A stretch of 64,000 nt of DNA from Pseudidiomarina aquimaris. GTDB lineage: Bacteria > Pseudomonadota > Gammaproteobacteria > Enterobacterales > Alteromonadaceae. The stretch spans positions 434,001 to 498,000 of the forward strand of contig NZ_PIPT01000001.1 of NCBI RefSeq assembly GCF_003987395.1, read 5' to 3'. Both the position numbers and the translations under genes were made by a program. Numbering within the stretch: the stretch's first letter is position 1; every line of letters starts with the position of its first letter. Below, piece after piece: positions 21,712 to 32,125 of this stretch. The notes under the pieces are model-generated. The model did no database searches. It saw only the letters and a list, made by a program, of their open reading frames with translations, and was not told the origin of the DNA.

Positions 21712-22473
21712 CTAGTTCGGTCCCGCCGTACGTGCTTGCATCATGATCTTCTTCATATCACGCACAGCTTGATCGAGACCAACAAGCACAGCACGCGCAA
21801 TAATCGCGTGGCCAATGTTCAATTCAACCAATTCTGGCAGCGCTGCAACGGCGGCTGTATTGTGGTAATGCAAACCATGGCCAGCATTGACCTGTAACCC
21901 CTTTGCTTGCGCGTATTTGGCCGCATCATGCAATAACAACAAGCTACGCTGTTGTTCACTGACTTCGGTCTGCTCCGCATAATGCCCCGTGTGTAACTCA
22001 ATGATGCAAGCGCCAGTCGCGGCTGCGGCATCGATTTGTTTCTCATCAGCATCAATAAATAAAGAAGTCTGAATACCCTGTTCACCGAGACGTTCGACCG
22101 CAGCTTTGATTTTATCTTGCTGGCCGGCAACATCGAGGCCGCCTTCTGTAGTGAGTTCTTCACGCTTTTCTGGCACCAAACACACGTACGCAGGTTTTAT
22201 CCGGCAAGCGATACTGAGCATTTCTTCGGTCACCGCCATTTCTAGATTCATGCGGGTTTGTAAGGTCTGAGCCAAAAGCTCAACATCGCGATCGGTGATA
22301 TGCCGACGGTCTTCCCGCAAATGAATCGTGATACCGTCCGCGCCGGCCTGCTCGGCAATCGCTGCGGCAGCAACCGGATCGGGATAACTGACACCGCGCG
22401 CATTGCGAACGGTCGCGACATGATCAATGTTGACCCCCAATAAGATGGAGTTTCCTAAAGGCGCATGATGCAT
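21712..22473 (-). CDS. pdxJ: Pyridoxine 5'-phosphate synthase
   Basis: Condenses 1-deoxyxylulose 5-phosphate with 3-amino-2-oxopropyl phosphate to pyridoxine 5'-phosphate in vitamin B6 synthesis. TIM-barrel protein of 253 residues with the N-terminal [33 protein letters not shown] and the C-terminal [11 protein letters not shown] and [24 protein letters not shown], all typical. The ATG overlaps the recO stop by one base. In E. coli acpS follows pdxJ; here rlmD follows after 4 bases and no acpS is present nearby. Confidence 0.97.
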   Translation of the reverse strand: MHHAPLGNSILLGVNIDHVATVRNARGVSYPDPVAAAAIAEQAGADGITIHLREDRRHITDRDVELLAQTLQTRMNLEMAVTEEMLSIACRIKPAYVCLVPEKREELTTEGGLDVAGQQDKIKAAVERLGEQGIQTSLFIDADEKQIDAAAATGACIIELHTGHYAEQTEVSEQQRSLLLLHDAAKYAQAKGLQVNAGHGLHYHNTAAVAALPELVELNIGHAIIARAVLVGLDQAVRDMKKIMMQARTAGPN

Positions 22474-23165
22474 CAGTCTTTCCTTTTTAATTGTGCGAAG
22501 AGTTCGCGGCTACGCAGTGGTTTGTCGCCCAAATAAGGCGCGAGAGCGTGCCGCATGATCTGTTTCATAGAGTTTAGCAGCTGCGGATCATTCAGCTCAA
22601 ACTGACCGAGAGCTTTTAATGTCTTGCCTGAATAACAACCCGGTAATGCGTCACCTATTGGCATAAAGCCTTGTTCAGCTATAAAGCGATAGTGTTGGTC
22701 AGCCGCGATCGGATCACCTTCGCTGTCAGCAAGCCAATCAAAGGCGTGCCCCAAATGACACAACAGTCGCCATTCAAATTCTCGTAATACCGGCTCAATC
22801 GGTCGACGCGCCGCGAGCTCTGTCAAGGCACTTTGATAATCGTCGAACAGTCCTTCGACCGGTTGGTAGTTAGAGGTTAAGCGTTGAATGAGTTCATTCA
22901 CATAAAAACCGCTGTAGAGCGCGTTGCCCTGCAGCGGGTAGGCACTTTCTCTGCCCTCTGCATGTTTTAAGGTTTGCAATTCGTGGCGGCCCTGTGTGAC
23001 CACATAAAGCGGTGTAAATGGCTGTAGAATTGCCCGCCATTGGCTTTTCGGTCGCCGCGCACCTTTCGCAACGACACGGTAGCGGCCGTGCTCTTTGGTC
23101 AATAACTCAACCAATAAACTCGAATCTTGGAAAGGCCAACGATGCAGGACAAAGGCCGCTTCCAC
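22473..23165 (-). CDS. recO: DNA repair protein RecO
   Basis: Acts with RecR (and RecF) to load RecA onto SSB-coated single-stranded DNA gaps and to anneal strands. The N-terminal OB fold ([35 protein letters not shown]) is well conserved, followed by a helical domain ([15 protein letters not shown]...[14 protein letters not shown]) and LRSRELF-like SRELFAQL at the end. 230 residues, shorter than E. coli (242). It lacks the four-cysteine zinc finger of some RecO proteins, as in E. coli. The start is GTG at 23165, with GAGG about ten bases upstream in the era tail. Confidence 0.93.
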   Translation of the reverse strand: MEAAFVLHRWPFQDSSLLVELLTKEHGRYRVVAKGARRPKSQWRAILQPFTPLYVVTQGRHELQTLKHAEGRESAYPLQGNALYSGFYVNELIQRLTSNYQPVEGLFDDYQSALTELAARRPIEPVLREFEWRLLCHLGHAFDWLADSEGDPIAADQHYRFIAEQGFMPIGDALPGCYSGKTLKALGQFELNDPQLLNSMKQIMRHALAPYLGDKPLRSRELFAQLKRKD

Positions 23166-23170
23166 GCTGC

Positions 23171-24097
23171 TTAATCCTCGTTATATCCGAGGCTTCGCAG
23201 GGCGCGCTCGTCATCCGCCCAACCGCTTTTCACTTTCACCCACAATTCAAGATGCACCTTGCCATCGATTAGGCGTTCGATATCACGACGCGCTTCGCTA
23301 CCAACTGTTTTTAACTTACTTCCGCCGGCACCAATGACCATGCGCTTCTGCCCTTCACGCTCAACTAAGATGAGGGCATTAATGTGCGTGGTACCGGTCG
23401 GTGCGGTTTGGAAACGCTCGATTTCAACGGTGGTGCTATACGGCAGCTCATCACCGGTGAAGCGCATCAGTTTTTCGCGAATGATCTCTGCAGTCATGAA
23501 ACGCAGGGAACGATCGGTAACAAAGTCTTCAGGATAATGATGCACACCTGGTTTTGCGTAGGCATGTACCAGTGCACGCAGGGCATCAACCTGCGCCCCT
23601 GTTTTCGCCGATAGCGGGATGATTTCGGCAAAATCGTGGCGCGCTGAGAAGTCTTGTAACAGTGGCAACAATGCTGCCTTATCTTTGATTTGATCGACTT
23701 TGTTGACCACTAAAATGACCGGACGTTGCGACTTTTTCAGTTTCGCTAACACCATCTCGTCTTCCTGCGTCCAACGCTCAGCCTCGACCACAAATAACAC
23801 CACTTCAACGCCGCTCATTGAGCTTGTTGCTGCCCGATTCATCATGCGGTTAATGGCTTTCTTTTCGTCTTTGTGTAGCCCAGGCGTGTCCACATAAACG
23901 ATTTGCCGCTCGCCCTCTGTTTCAATTCCCAGAATGCGGTGCCGAGTGGTTTGTGGCTTACTCGAAGTGATACTGATTTTCTGTCCGAGAATTCGGTTCA
24001 TTAACGTCGATTTACCAACGTTCGGTCGGCCGACAATGGCGACAAACGCCGACGCCGAGGTCATGTCTTCATTCTGCTCTGGCAACCTGTCAGACAT
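23171..24097 (-). CDS. era: GTPase Era
   Basis: Essential GTPase that binds the 3' end of 16S rRNA and assists 30S assembly. G1 is GRPNVGKST at residues 23-31, G3 is VDTPGLH, G4 is VNKVDQIKD, and the C-terminal KH domain carries [24 protein letters not shown], ending in [21 protein letters not shown]. 308 residues, slightly longer than E. coli because of an N-terminal extension before residue 15. The start overlaps the rnc end by 8 bases; the rnc-era-recO order is standard. Confidence 0.97.
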   Translation of the reverse strand: MSDRLPEQNEDMTSASAFVAIVGRPNVGKSTLMNRILGQKISITSSKPQTTRHRILGIETEGERQIVYVDTPGLHKDEKKAINRMMNRAATSSMSGVEVVLFVVEAERWTQEDEMVLAKLKKSQRPVILVVNKVDQIKDKAALLPLLQDFSARHDFAEIIPLSAKTGAQVDALRALVHAYAKPGVHHYPEDFVTDRSLRFMTAEIIREKLMRFTGDELPYSTTVEIERFQTAPTGTTHINALILVEREGQKRMVIGAGGSKLKTVGSEARRDIERLIDGKVHLELWVKVKSGWADDERALRSLGYNED

Positions 24098-24794
24098 TCT
24101 TCGTCTCCTGTTGCGCTTGCAACATTGCTAAAGTTTGCGTTGCCGCTTGCTGTTCCGCTTTACGCCGACTCGTACCCGACCCTAACACGGCTTCAGGCAA
24201 CGGCTCGACGGTACAGCTCACGGTGAAGCGTTGATTGTGTGCTTGGCCTTGGATGGTCACCACATCATAAACGGGTAACTGTAATTGCTGTGCTTGCAGA
24301 TATTCCTGCAAACGGGTCTTGGGATCTTTATGTCCGGCGCCGGGCTGTATGGTTTTGAGTTGTTCTGCGAACCAATTCAGTACCACCTTGCGGCAAGTAT
24401 CGAGGTCACTTTCTAAATACATTGCACCGAGCAGGGCTTCCATCGCATCAGCAAGAATAGACTCGCGGCGGTGGCCGCCACTTTTCATCTCACCGGGCCC
24501 CAAGACCAGAAATTTTCCAACTTCAAAACGCTGCGCTATCTTCGCCAAATTACGCCCACACACGAGTGTTGCACGCATTCGACTCAGATCGCCCTCATCG
24601 ATTTGCGGAAATTTTTCAAATAACGCTTCGCTGACGATAATGCCGAGTACCGAATCGCCTAAGAACTCCAGACGCTCATTATGCTGCGCGGCGGCACTAC
24701 GATGCGTGAGCGCTTGTTCTGCGCGCTCACTATCGCGAAAGGTATAACCAAATACTTTTTCTAGTTCACGTAAGGGTGGCTTTGGTAAGCTCAC
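24090..24794 (-). CDS. rnc: Ribonuclease III
   Basis: Double-strand-specific endoribonuclease for rRNA precursors and many mRNAs. The signature [14 protein letters not shown] and the second acidic cluster ([16 protein letters not shown]) make the catalytic site; a dsRNA-binding domain ([18 protein letters not shown]...[17 protein letters not shown]) closes the protein. I choose the GTG at 24794 (234 residues, E. coli 226). It comes two bases after the lepB stop and is preceded by GGAG; the longer frame would overlap lepB by 97 bases with a non-conserved N-terminus. Confidence 0.95.
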   Translation of the reverse strand: MSLPKPPLRELEKVFGYTFRDSERAEQALTHRSAAAQHNERLEFLGDSVLGIIVSEALFEKFPQIDEGDLSRMRATLVCGRNLAKIAQRFEVGKFLVLGPGEMKSGGHRRESILADAMEALLGAMYLESDLDTCRKVVLNWFAEQLKTIQPGAGHKDPKTRLQEYLQAQQLQLPVYDVVTIQGQAHNQRFTVSCTVEPLPEAVLGSGTSRRKAEQQAATQTLAMLQAQQETKNV

Positions 24795-24796
24795 GA

Positions 24797-25720
24797 TTAC
24801 TCCACTCCTCCAAGACGTTGCCAACGGATGCCAGTCGGAATCCACTGTGGCAAGGCGCTTGATGCTTGACGATCCATTTCGAAACTCATCCAAATAAAGA
24901 CTGCACGGCCAACCAAGTTTTCTTCAGGAACAAAGCCCCAGTAACGGCTATCTTCCGAATTATCACGGTTATCACCCATGGCGAAATACGCCCCTTCTGG
25001 GACAATCCACTCATCGCGCGCAGTTCCAGCTTGCTGGAAGTAATACTTCGAACGATTGCCAACGCTCGGGTCAACCAAGGTCGCATGGGACACAGCGCCC
25101 AACTGCTCACGAAATTGCTGCAGTGGTGTCGCCCCATTGAAGAAAATACCATCGGTACGCTCTAAATTGCGCTCAATGACCTCTAGCTCAGGGCACTGCG
25201 TCATGCTTTCGGCACACGCTGGCTGAATGTAAAGGGTCTTGTTGCGATAGATAATCCGATCGCCGGGCAAGCCGACAATGCGTTTAATAAAGTCGAGACT
25301 GGGTTCTGGTGGAAACTTAAATACAGCAACATCGCCGCGCTCTGGCGTGTCGATTTCGACGAGCTTCTTGCGCCAAATAGGATCACGTAGGCTGTAACTA
25401 AACTTCTCAACCAAAATGAAGTCACCTTCCAATAGGGTTGGCATCATCGATGCTGAAGGTATCCGAAAAGGCTCGTAAACAAAGGAGCGCAGTATCAGGA
25501 TAACGAACAAGATCGGAAAGACAGACTGAGCAAACTCAGCAATGCTGCCTTGCGGTGCGAGACGTTCTTTCGCTTCATCGGAAAGCGTTTGTTGTAAGCG
25601 TTTTTCCTCCGCTTCGACCCGGGCACGACGTTTAGGTTTTTGTACCTTTGCGTCGTACAACCAAATCAATCCCGCCACAATGGTAATTGCGGTTAGCAGC
25701 ACTGAGTAAAAGTTTGCCAT
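24797..25720 (-). CDS. lepB: Signal peptidase I
   Basis: Inner-membrane serine protease that removes signal peptides from exported proteins. Two N-terminal membrane helices (about residues 4-22 and 62-80) flank a basic cytoplasmic loop; the catalytic Ser91 lies in PSASMMPTLLEGD and Lys146 in LDFIKRIVGLPGD, the same residue numbers as in E. coli. The conserved MGDNRDNSEDSRYWGFVPEENLVGRAVFIWMSF box is present. 307 residues. It follows lepA after 14 bases and precedes rnc, the usual lepA-lepB-rnc-era order. Confidence 0.97.
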   Translation of the reverse strand: MANFYSVLLTAITIVAGLIWLYDAKVQKPKRRARVEAEEKRLQQTLSDEAKERLAPQGSIAEFAQSVFPILFVILILRSFVYEPFRIPSASMMPTLLEGDFILVEKFSYSLRDPIWRKKLVEIDTPERGDVAVFKFPPEPSLDFIKRIVGLPGDRIIYRNKTLYIQPACAESMTQCPELEVIERNLERTDGIFFNGATPLQQFREQLGAVSHATLVDPSVGNRSKYYFQQAGTARDEWIVPEGAYFAMGDNRDNSEDSRYWGFVPEENLVGRAVFIWMSFEMDRQASSALPQWIPTGIRWQRLGGVE

Positions 25721-25734
25721 GGTTTACCTTGTTG

Positions 25735-27546
25735 TTATTTCCCTACTTTGAGCACCGCGAGGAAAGCCTCTTGCGGTACCTCAACATTACCCAACTGCTT
25801 CATCCGCTTCTTACCTTCTTTCTGCTTCTGTAACAGTTTCTTCTTCCGGCTTACGTCACCACCATAACACTTGGCGGTTACGTTTTTACGTAATTGCTTC
25901 ACCGTCGAACGCGCAATAACATGGTTGCCAATGGTGGCTTGTATTGCAATATCAAACATTTGCCGTGGGATCAGCTCACGCATCTTGTCAACCAATTCAC
26001 GACCTCGACCCTGCGCGTGATCGCGGTGGGTAATCATCGCTAACGCGTCGACGCGATCGCCGTTGATCAGGACATCAACACGCACCATGTCAGCTTCTTG
26101 GAAACGCTTGAATGAATAATCAAGTGAGGCATAGCCACGTGACGTCGATTTCAAACGGTCAAAGAAGTCCATCACCACTTCGGCCATCGGCAGTTCGTAA
26201 GTAACCGCAACTTGTTTACCATGATACGCCATCTTGGTTTGCACGCCACGCTTGTCGACACATAACGTAATGACGTTGCCTAGATAGTCCTGCGGCACCA
26301 AAATATTAGCCTCAACGATCGGTTCATAGATTTCCTCGATATCGTTGATAGGCGGCAAGTTAGATGGGTTATCGACACTTACTTCGGTGCCGTCGGTCTT
26401 CACGACTTTATAAACGACCGTCGGCGCTGTAGTAATTAGGTCGATATCATATTCGCGCTCGAGTCGCTCCTGAATGATTTCCATGTGCAGCATGCCCAAG
26501 AAACCACAACGGAACCCGAATCCCAGCGCTGCTGAGTTTTCAGGCTCATAGAATAACGAAGCATCGTTTAACGATAACTTGCCCAGCGCATCACGGAAAT
26601 TTTCATAATCGTCTGAGGAAATCGGGAACATACCGGCATAAACCTGCGGCTTCACCTTCTTGAAGCCTGGTAAAGGCTTCTCCGCCGGTGTTTTCGCTAA
26701 GGTCAGCGTATCGCCCACTGGGGCCCCAAGAATATCTTTGATACCGGCAATGACAAAGCCTACTTCGCCACAGCGCAAAATTCCTGTCTCAGTTGGTTTT
26801 GGAGAAAAGAAGCCAACTTTATCGATTTGATGGGTCTGCCCAGTCGACATAACCTTCATCTTGTCGCCAGCACGCAAGGTACCGTTTTTGACTCGCACCA
26901 ACGACACCACACCTTGGTAGTTATCGAACCACGAGTCGATAATGAGTGCCTGCAAAGGTTCCTCTGGGTCACCTTGTGGCGCTGGAATTTGTTTAACGAT
27001 GCGCTCTAACACTTCACCAATACCAATGCCGGTTTTCGCCGAACATTGCACGGCATCGATAGCTTCAATGCCGACAATATCTTCGATTTCTTCGGCAACA
27101 CGCATTGGATCTGCTTGTGGCAAATCAATTTTGTTAAGCACTGGTACCACTTCGAGGTCCATTTCGATGGCGGTGTAACAGTTTGCCAGCGTTTGCGCTT
27201 CAACACCTTGTGCTGCGTCAACCACCAGCAATGCCCCCTCGCAACCTGCCAAGCTGCGCGATACCTCATAAGAGAAATCGACGTGACCTGGTGTATCGAT
27301 GAAGTTTAATTGGTAGGTTTCACCGTCTTCTGCGGTGTAATGCAGTGTGACGCTCTGTGCCTTGATGGTGATGCCACGCTCACGCTCGAGATCCATTGAA
27401 TCAAGAACTTGCTCAGCCATCTCACGATCGGTCAAGCCGCCGCAATGCTGAATGAGTCGGTCTGAAAGTGTCGATTTACCGTGATCTATGTGCGCGATAA
27501 TCGAGAAGTTTCGAATATTCGCTTGCTTAAACGCCTTATCTGGCAT
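25735..27546 (-). CDS. lepA: Elongation factor 4 (LepA)
   Basis: Ribosome-bound translational GTPase, implicated in initiation and back-translocation. G1 AHIDHGKST at residues 18-26, G3 DTPGHVDF, G4 NKIDLP; EF-G-like domains II, III and V follow and the LepA-specific C-terminal domain contains [23 protein letters not shown]. 603 residues, near identical in length to E. coli (599). The ATG lies about 90 bases after rseC, a gap that holds a possible promoter. Confidence 0.97.
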   Translation of the reverse strand: MPDKAFKQANIRNFSIIAHIDHGKSTLSDRLIQHCGGLTDREMAEQVLDSMDLERERGITIKAQSVTLHYTAEDGETYQLNFIDTPGHVDFSYEVSRSLAGCEGALLVVDAAQGVEAQTLANCYTAIEMDLEVVPVLNKIDLPQADPMRVAEEIEDIVGIEAIDAVQCSAKTGIGIGEVLERIVKQIPAPQGDPEEPLQALIIDSWFDNYQGVVSLVRVKNGTLRAGDKMKVMSTGQTHQIDKVGFFSPKPTETGILRCGEVGFVIAGIKDILGAPVGDTLTLAKTPAEKPLPGFKKVKPQVYAGMFPISSDDYENFRDALGKLSLNDASLFYEPENSAALGFGFRCGFLGMLHMEIIQERLEREYDIDLITTAPTVVYKVVKTDGTEVSVDNPSNLPPINDIEEIYEPIVEANILVPQDYLGNVITLCVDKRGVQTKMAYHGKQVAVTYELPMAEVVMDFFDRLKSTSRGYASLDYSFKRFQEADMVRVDVLINGDRVDALAMITHRDHAQGRGRELVDKMRELIPRQMFDIAIQATIGNHVIARSTVKQLRKNVTAKCYGGDVSRKKKLLQKQKEGKKRMKQLGNVEVPQEAFLAVLKVGK

Positions 27547-27590
27547 TCATGCCCCCGCAACTGCTAAAAGAAATACGTGAATAACCGCTG

Positions 27591-27619
27591 ATCATACTGA
27601 TAATACGACTCAGAACAAA
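27591..27619 (-). promoter_or_regulatory. Possible lepA promoter
   Basis: In the rseC-lepA gap, minus strand: -35-like TTTGTT (27614-27619), 17-base spacer, -10-like TATGAT (27591-27596). The -10 is good and the -35 weak. It would place a start site about 40 bases before lepA. Sequence match only. Confidence 0.35.
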
Positions 27620-27635
27620 GGATTTTCGGAGGATT

Positions 27636-28070
27636 TCAGTGCAATTGACGGACTTCAAGTAACTGTGTCACCTGTAAGTCACGCATCTGGTACCAACGCT
27701 TAAGTGCCACGAAGCTCGCCGCAAAGCCAATCAGCGCCGCCACAATGCTTACCCCTTCACTCAAACCAAACAGCGTTTGGGCGATAATCGCCACACTCAA
27801 TAGCGCGATTAAAGGGATGCCATAAATCAGCAGTGAGGCTTGAGTTAACGCCTGTTCCGGCATCAATAGCTCGACTGTTTCACCCACGGCAAAGGAACCC
27901 TTGGGTCGTGCGACACGAAATGTCGCACGGCGATCAGAAAACGCCTTAGAGATAATTCCTGCACCGCAAGTTGATTGTTGCGCACAGCCGCCACAACCGG
28001 TTTTCAAGTCGGTCGAGACTTCTAAATGGTCCGCTTCGATAGCTTGGATTACTGCGACTTCCCGAATCAT
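27636..28070 (-). CDS. rseC: SoxR-reducing system / sigma-E operon protein RseC
   Basis: Inner-membrane protein encoded in the rpoE operon; in E. coli it has a mild positive effect on sigma-E and is tied to the SoxR-reducing complex. The 144 residues begin with the cysteine-rich cytoplasmic motif GCGGCAQQSTCGAGI (about residues 25-39), then two membrane helices (about 78-96 and 103-122, ASLLIYGIPLIALLSVAII and GVSIVAALIGFAASFVAL). The four cysteines are the usual set and may bind a metal centre. Lies 24 bases after rseB. Confidence 0.92.
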   Translation of the reverse strand: MIREVAVIQAIEADHLEVSTDLKTGCGGCAQQSTCGAGIISKAFSDRRATFRVARPKGSFAVGETVELLMPEQALTQASLLIYGIPLIALLSVAIIAQTLFGLSEGVSIVAALIGFAASFVALKRWYQMRDLQVTQLLEVRQLH

Positions 28071-28094
28071 CTTCGCTCCTACGACTCAGCGCTG

Positions 28095-29099
28095 TTATTC
28101 AGTGCTCAACACAACACTATCAGCAATACGCTGGAGGGTGCTTAACGGCAACTTACCCACTGCAGTGATAGCTAACCCCTGCAATTGCACATTATAAATC
28201 GACTCAGGCCCTTGCACACCGAGGTTAGGCAACGATTGTACGTCGCCTTCTGCCACGTATAAGGAAAACTCAGTCAAACCGTCACTGTAGAGAAAGTGAT
28301 CGGTGGCGAGCCGTGTTTGCGCCAACAAGCGATGGTTGGAGCGTTGCAAAGTAAAGCCATCGGGTAACCACTGCGGCTGAGCACCAAATTGCGGCGCTTG
28401 GCGATTGCGACTGTCGAGGAGTCGTGGCGGTCGTTGTACACCACGCACGTCACTTAAGCTAATAGGTACGGTTTCGGTTTCGTAAAAATGCGTCACTTGC
28501 AGTTGCTCAAGGATTTCGCCTTGCGGCGTGGTCATCTGCATTTTCAGCAGCATGCCCGAGTCGTTATCGATCCAAAGGCCATAGTGATAGCGATCGTTGT
28601 CGCGACTTAGCACTCGTACAAACTTGGTTTCACGCCCCACTACGCGCACACCGCGATCGGCCGCACTGACTTGGTAGTGCGGCTTAAGAGCCGCAAAGTC
28701 TTGATAAAATGCTGCAGGCAACAAGCCGTAAGTCACATCCGTGGTAAGCGAGTAAGACTGCTCAACTAACTGCGAATAATAAGAGGTTTCCTGTCCCAAC
28801 CGCACAATACGGCGGTCAGGCCCATTCAACATGACGATGAGTTCTGCTTCCAAACCATCGGCGAAGGTACCGTGTAACCATTGCATCGGCTCTAAACGAT
28901 CACCCGAAACACGTACTAACGTCGCTTCAAAATTCAGCTCACGCAGAGCTTGTGACATTTCATTAAAACGCTGTTCTGCAGCCGAGACGCTTGTCGGTGC
29001 TGCGGGAAGATTAGCAGGGCTTTGTTGTTGGGCGTAAAGTGGGGCTGCGAAAGTAAGCAGCAGTCCAACCAGACTGCTGCTCCAAAAATTAGTTGTCAT
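28095..29099 (-). CDS. rseB: Periplasmic sigma-E regulator RseB (MucB)
   Basis: Periplasmic protein that binds RseA and protects it from DegS, releasing it when lipopolysaccharide accumulates. A Sec signal peptide (SSSLVGLLLTFAAPLYAQQ, cleavage after about residue 23) starts the protein; the N-terminal lipoprotein-carrier-like domain (FEATLVRVSGDRLEPMQWLHG...) and the smaller C-terminal domain (LQRSNHRLLAQTR...HFLYSDGLTEFSLYVAEG) follow. I choose the ATG at 29099 (334 residues), which makes the signal peptide start properly; the longer frame adds an uncharacteristic basic leader inside rseA. It overlaps rseA by 11 bases. Confidence 0.93.
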   Translation of the reverse strand: MTTNFWSSSLVGLLLTFAAPLYAQQQSPANLPAAPTSVSAAEQRFNEMSQALRELNFEATLVRVSGDRLEPMQWLHGTFADGLEAELIVMLNGPDRRIVRLGQETSYYSQLVEQSYSLTTDVTYGLLPAAFYQDFAALKPHYQVSAADRGVRVVGRETKFVRVLSRDNDRYHYGLWIDNDSGMLLKMQMTTPQGEILEQLQVTHFYETETVPISLSDVRGVQRPPRLLDSRNRQAPQFGAQPQWLPDGFTLQRSNHRLLAQTRLATDHFLYSDGLTEFSLYVAEGDVQSLPNLGVQGPESIYNVQLQGLAITAVGKLPLSTLQRIADSVVLSTE

Positions 29100-29721
29100 T
29101 CGACAGACGCTGTTCCTGTGTTGCTTCAGTTTCGGAATCTGTTGCTTGTTGTTGCGCTTGTTCATTCAGTTGCTGGGCCTGCAAAGAAAGCTGACGTTGG
29201 CTATTGTGGTCGAGCAGATAAAACTGTAACAAGCGACGCTGTTGCGCAATTTCTGCTTGGGTCGGTTCATTGCTCTGTAAAACTGTATTGTAGCTAACTG
29301 GGCTACGACCGCCAAGCGGGTTGGTGACAAACGCTGGCTCAACACTTTCTTCTGGCATCACCGGTTGCGTTTGTTGCACGGTTAGCACAGCCACTAGCGC
29401 TACACTCGCGGCAATCGCCACGCTACCAGCAGGACGTAACCAACGTTGAACCATTTCGCGGCCTTTACCGAAGCGACCTTGAACCACATTGCTCGGCTGC
29501 GGCTCCTGCGCAATTTGCGCTGCGACCGAGGCACTAATGTCGATAGGCGTCGACGTCGTCGCATCATTTTTCATAATACGTCCCATCAACGCATAGCGCC
29601 CCCAAGCTTGCTGTGCTTCAGTGTCGCTCAACAGACTATCAAGGTGCTGTTCACGCTCACGAGCGTCTAACACTGCATCGTCAAGCAATGCTGATAGTTG
29701 TTCATAGCTACGGTCTGTCAT
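29089..29721 (-). CDS. rseA: Anti-sigma-E factor RseA
   Basis: Inner-membrane protein whose cytoplasmic domain holds RpoE inactive; DegS and then RseP cut it under envelope stress. N-terminal sigma-binding domain (about residues 1-70, QLSALLDDAVLDAREREQ), one membrane helix (about 98-115, AGSVAIAASVALVAVLTV) and a periplasmic Q-rich tail, including LNPLGG-like NPLGGRSPVSYNTVLQSNEPT. 210 residues (E. coli 216). Located directly after rpoE (21 bases). RseP, the intramembrane protease that cuts this helix, is encoded at 51.3-52.7 kb of this window. Confidence 0.93.
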   Translation of the reverse strand: MTDRSYEQLSALLDDAVLDAREREQHLDSLLSDTEAQQAWGRYALMGRIMKNDATTSTPIDISASVAAQIAQEPQPSNVVQGRFGKGREMVQRWLRPAGSVAIAASVALVAVLTVQQTQPVMPEESVEPAFVTNPLGGRSPVSYNTVLQSNEPTQAEIAQQRRLLQFYLLDHNSQRQLSLQAQQLNEQAQQQATDSETEATQEQRLSNDN

Positions 29722-29742
29722 GTGCTTTCCTCAAAAACTTAG

Positions 29743-30321
29743 TTAGCGCTCTAATAAGGGTCTTAGCTGCGCATCGATTGCTTCTCGAGCTCGGAAAATT
29801 CGTGACCTTACGGTTCCGATAGGACAGTCCATCTCAATTGCAATTTCTTCGTACCCTAACCCTTCAATTTCTCGCAATGTGATTGCCCGGCGAAGGTCCT
29901 CCGGTAAACTTTCTATGGTTGTCATCACCACGTTGCGGATCTCGTCCGTCAACAACAAGCTCTCTGGTGATGCACCATCGCGCAGAGCCCCTGCGCTTTC
30001 TAAATAGTCGGCTTCTTCGGCATCAACATCCGTTGCCGGTGGCTTACGCCCTTGTGATACCAAGTAATTCTTTGCCGTATTCACTGCTATGCGATAAAGC
30101 CAAGTATAAAAGGCGCTATCGCCGCGAAAACTTCCTATGGCACGGTAGGCTTTAACAAAAGCCTCTTGTGCGACATCAGGCACATCGGCTGCCTGTTTTA
30201 CATAACGCGAAATCAGGCTCATTACCTTGTGCTGATATTTTTGCACCAACAAATTAAACGCTTGTTGGTCGCCCTGCTGCACTCTTAGCACCAGCGCCTT
30301 ATCAGTTTCTTGTTCGCTCAT
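29743..30321 (-). CDS. rpoE: RNA polymerase sigma-E factor RpoE
   Basis: ECF sigma factor for outer-membrane stress. Region 2 (NLLVQKYQHKVMSLISRYV...DVAQEAFVKAYRAIGSFRGDSAFYTWLYRIA) and region 4 (LPEDLRRAITLREIEGLGYEEIAIEMDCPIGTVRSRIFRAREAI) are both intact; 192 residues against 191 in E. coli. First gene of rpoE-rseA-rseB-rseC. A sigma-E-type promoter lies about 70 bases upstream, so the operon is probably autoregulated. Divergent from nadB, as in E. coli. Confidence 0.97.
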   Translation of the reverse strand: MSEQETDKALVLRVQQGDQQAFNLLVQKYQHKVMSLISRYVKQAADVPDVAQEAFVKAYRAIGSFRGDSAFYTWLYRIAVNTAKNYLVSQGRKPPATDVDAEEADYLESAGALRDGASPESLLLTDEIRNVVMTTIESLPEDLRRAITLREIEGLGYEEIAIEMDCPIGTVRSRIFRAREAIDAQLRPLLER

Positions 30322-30398
30322 TTGAGCCTGTTCTCCTTAACCCACATCTTTGTACTGCGAACCAGGCCCAACTACCTCTATATATGCGTGCTGGTGGT

Positions 30399-30425
30399 TC
30401 TGACAGGGCTATTCCCAAAAAGTTC
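30399..30425 (-). promoter_or_regulatory. Sigma-E-type promoter for rpoE operon
   Basis: On the minus strand, GAACTT (30420-30425) and TCAGA (30399-30403) are separated by 16 bases. This matches the known sigma-E pattern (GGAACTT - 16 - TCTGA-like) with one change in the -10, and the position matches autoregulated rpoE promoters of other gammaproteobacteria. Confidence 0.75.
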
Positions 30426-30451
30426 GCAAAAATTTTCTAAACGAGTAAAAT
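30423..30451 (+). promoter_or_regulatory. Possible nadB promoter
   Basis: Plus strand: -35-like TTCGCA (30423-30428), 17-base spacer, -10-like TAAAAT (30446-30451). Its -35 shares three bases with the divergent sigma-E -35 of rpoE. This would give a leader of about 48 bases for nadB, which has no clear Shine-Dalgarno sequence. Confidence 0.45.
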
Positions 30452-30505
30452 CGCTGCTATTCCGTTGGCAATAAAGCGCATTGCGCTCTACAAAATCCCT
30501 ACTCT

Positions 30506-32125
30506 ATGGAACAAGTCATCGATTATCAATGCGACGTGCTGATTATCGGCAGCGGCGCTGCGGGTTTAACCCTTGCTTTACACCTTGCTGACCACGCCAA
30601 GGTGCTCGTGCTCTCGAAAGGACCGCTAACCGAAGGTTCAACCTATTACGCCCAAGGCGGTATCGCCGCAGTGTTTGACGAGAATGATAGCATCGAAAGC
30701 CACATTCAGGATACGTTAATTGCCGGCGCTGGCCTTTGTGACCCTGATGCGGTGGCTTTCACCACGCAAAACGCCAAGAAAAGTTTGCAGTGGCTTATTG
30801 AACTGGGCGTGGGTTTTGATCGCGTTGACAGCGCTGACGGTGAAAGCAAGTTTCACCTCAATCAAGAAGGTGGGCACAGTCATCGACGCATCTTGCATGC
30901 CGCCGATGCCACCGGGCGCGCGGTGCAAACCACGCTCGTGCAGCAAGTCAAAGAGCACCCTAACATTCAGGTTCTCGAACGCTACAATGCAGTTGATCTC
31001 ATCACCGCTAAGCACGCAACCAAGGCTCAAGCGCAAACAAAACAGCGCGTGTACGGTGCCTATATCTGGAACCGCGCCGCAGAACGCGTAGAGACAGTGG
31101 CTGCGCGATTCGTTGCTCTTGCGACCGGTGGAGCAAGTAAAGTCTACCAATACACCTCGAACCCAGATGTCGCCAGTGGCGATGGGATCGCCATGGCGTG
31201 GCGTGCGGGCTGCCGTGTCGCCAATATGGAATTTAATCAATTCCACCCAACGTGCTTGTTCCATCCCAACGCCCATTCCTTTTTGCTCACTGAAGCATTG
31301 CGCGGCGAAGGTGCCGTTTTGAAGCGCCCTGATGGTACACGCTTTATGCCTGATTTTCACGATGATGCTGAATTGGCGCCGCGTGATGTTGTGGCGCGTG
31401 CCATCGATTACGAAATGAAACGTCTCGGCGCTGACTGCATGTACTTAGATATTTCGCATCAACCTGCGGAATTCATAAAGGAACACTTTCCAACGATTTA
31501 TGAAAAATGCCTCACTTTAGGCATCGATATTACCAAGCAGGCGATGCCAGTGGTGCCCGCTGCTCACTATACTTGTGGCGGTGTGATGACCAATCTGCAA
31601 GCGCAAACCGACATCCCCCACCTGTATGCCATTGGCGAAGTCGCCTATACCGGGCTGCATGGTGCAAATCGCATGGCCAGTAACTCGTTACTTGAATGTC
31701 TGGTGTTTGCCCAAGCCGCTGCCGCCGATATTTTGCAGCATCTCGATGCGGTCGAGTTACAAACTGAATTACCGCGTTGGGACGAGAGCAAAGTTACGAA
31801 CTCAGACGAAGAAGTGATTATCCAGCATAACTGGCATGAACTAAGGCTATTTATGTGGGACTACGTTGGCATTGTGCGTACCACCAAGCGCCTCGAACGA
31901 GCGCTGCGACGTATCGAGTTACTGCAGCAAGAAATTCATGAGTACTACAGTAATTTCCGCGTCAGTAATAACTTGCTGGAACTACGTAACTTGGTACAAG
32001 TTGCTGAGTTGATTGTACATTGTGCGATGCAGCGTAAAGAAAGTCGTGGCCTCCATTACACCCTCGACTATCCCGATTTGCTCAGCGAACCGTCACCAAC
32101 GGTGCTCTCGCCAAAACAAAGCTAA
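30506..32125 (+). CDS. nadB: L-aspartate oxidase
   Basis: Flavoenzyme that oxidises L-aspartate to iminoaspartate, the first step of de novo NAD synthesis; iminoaspartate goes to NadA. FAD-binding motif [18 protein letters not shown] (about residues 10-27), the flavin loop [16 protein letters not shown], the active-site region [11 protein letters not shown] and [44 protein letters not shown], and a C-terminal helical domain. 539 residues (E. coli 540). Divergent from rpoE; its 3' end overlaps the ygfX-like ORF by 33 bases. Confidence 0.97.
   Translation: MEQVIDYQCDVLIIGSGAAGLTLALHLADHAKVLVLSKGPLTEGSTYYAQGGIAAVFDENDSIESHIQDTLIAGAGLCDPDAVAFTTQNAKKSLQWLIELGVGFDRVDSADGESKFHLNQEGGHSHRRILHAADATGRAVQTTLVQQVKEHPNIQVLERYNAVDLITAKHATKAQAQTKQRVYGAYIWNRAAERVETVAARFVALATGGASKVYQYTSNPDVASGDGIAMAWRAGCRVANMEFNQFHPTCLFHPNAHSFLLTEALRGEGAVLKRPDGTRFMPDFHDDAELAPRDVVARAIDYEMKRLGADCMYLDISHQPAEFIKEHFPTIYEKCLTLGIDITKQAMPVVPAAHYTCGGVMTNLQAQTDIPHLYAIGEVAYTGLHGANRMASNSLLECLVFAQAAAADILQHLDAVELQTELPRWDESKVTNSDEEVIIQHNWHELRLFMWDYVGIVRTTKRLERALRRIELLQQEIHEYYSNFRVSNNLLELRNLVQVAELIVHCAMQRKESRGLHYTLDYPDLLSEPSPTVLSPKQS

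Noticed and set aside
30716-31360. 214-residue minus-strand open frame inside nadB
   Set aside because: Antisense to a full-length, well-conserved NadB; composition reflects the complement of nadB codons.
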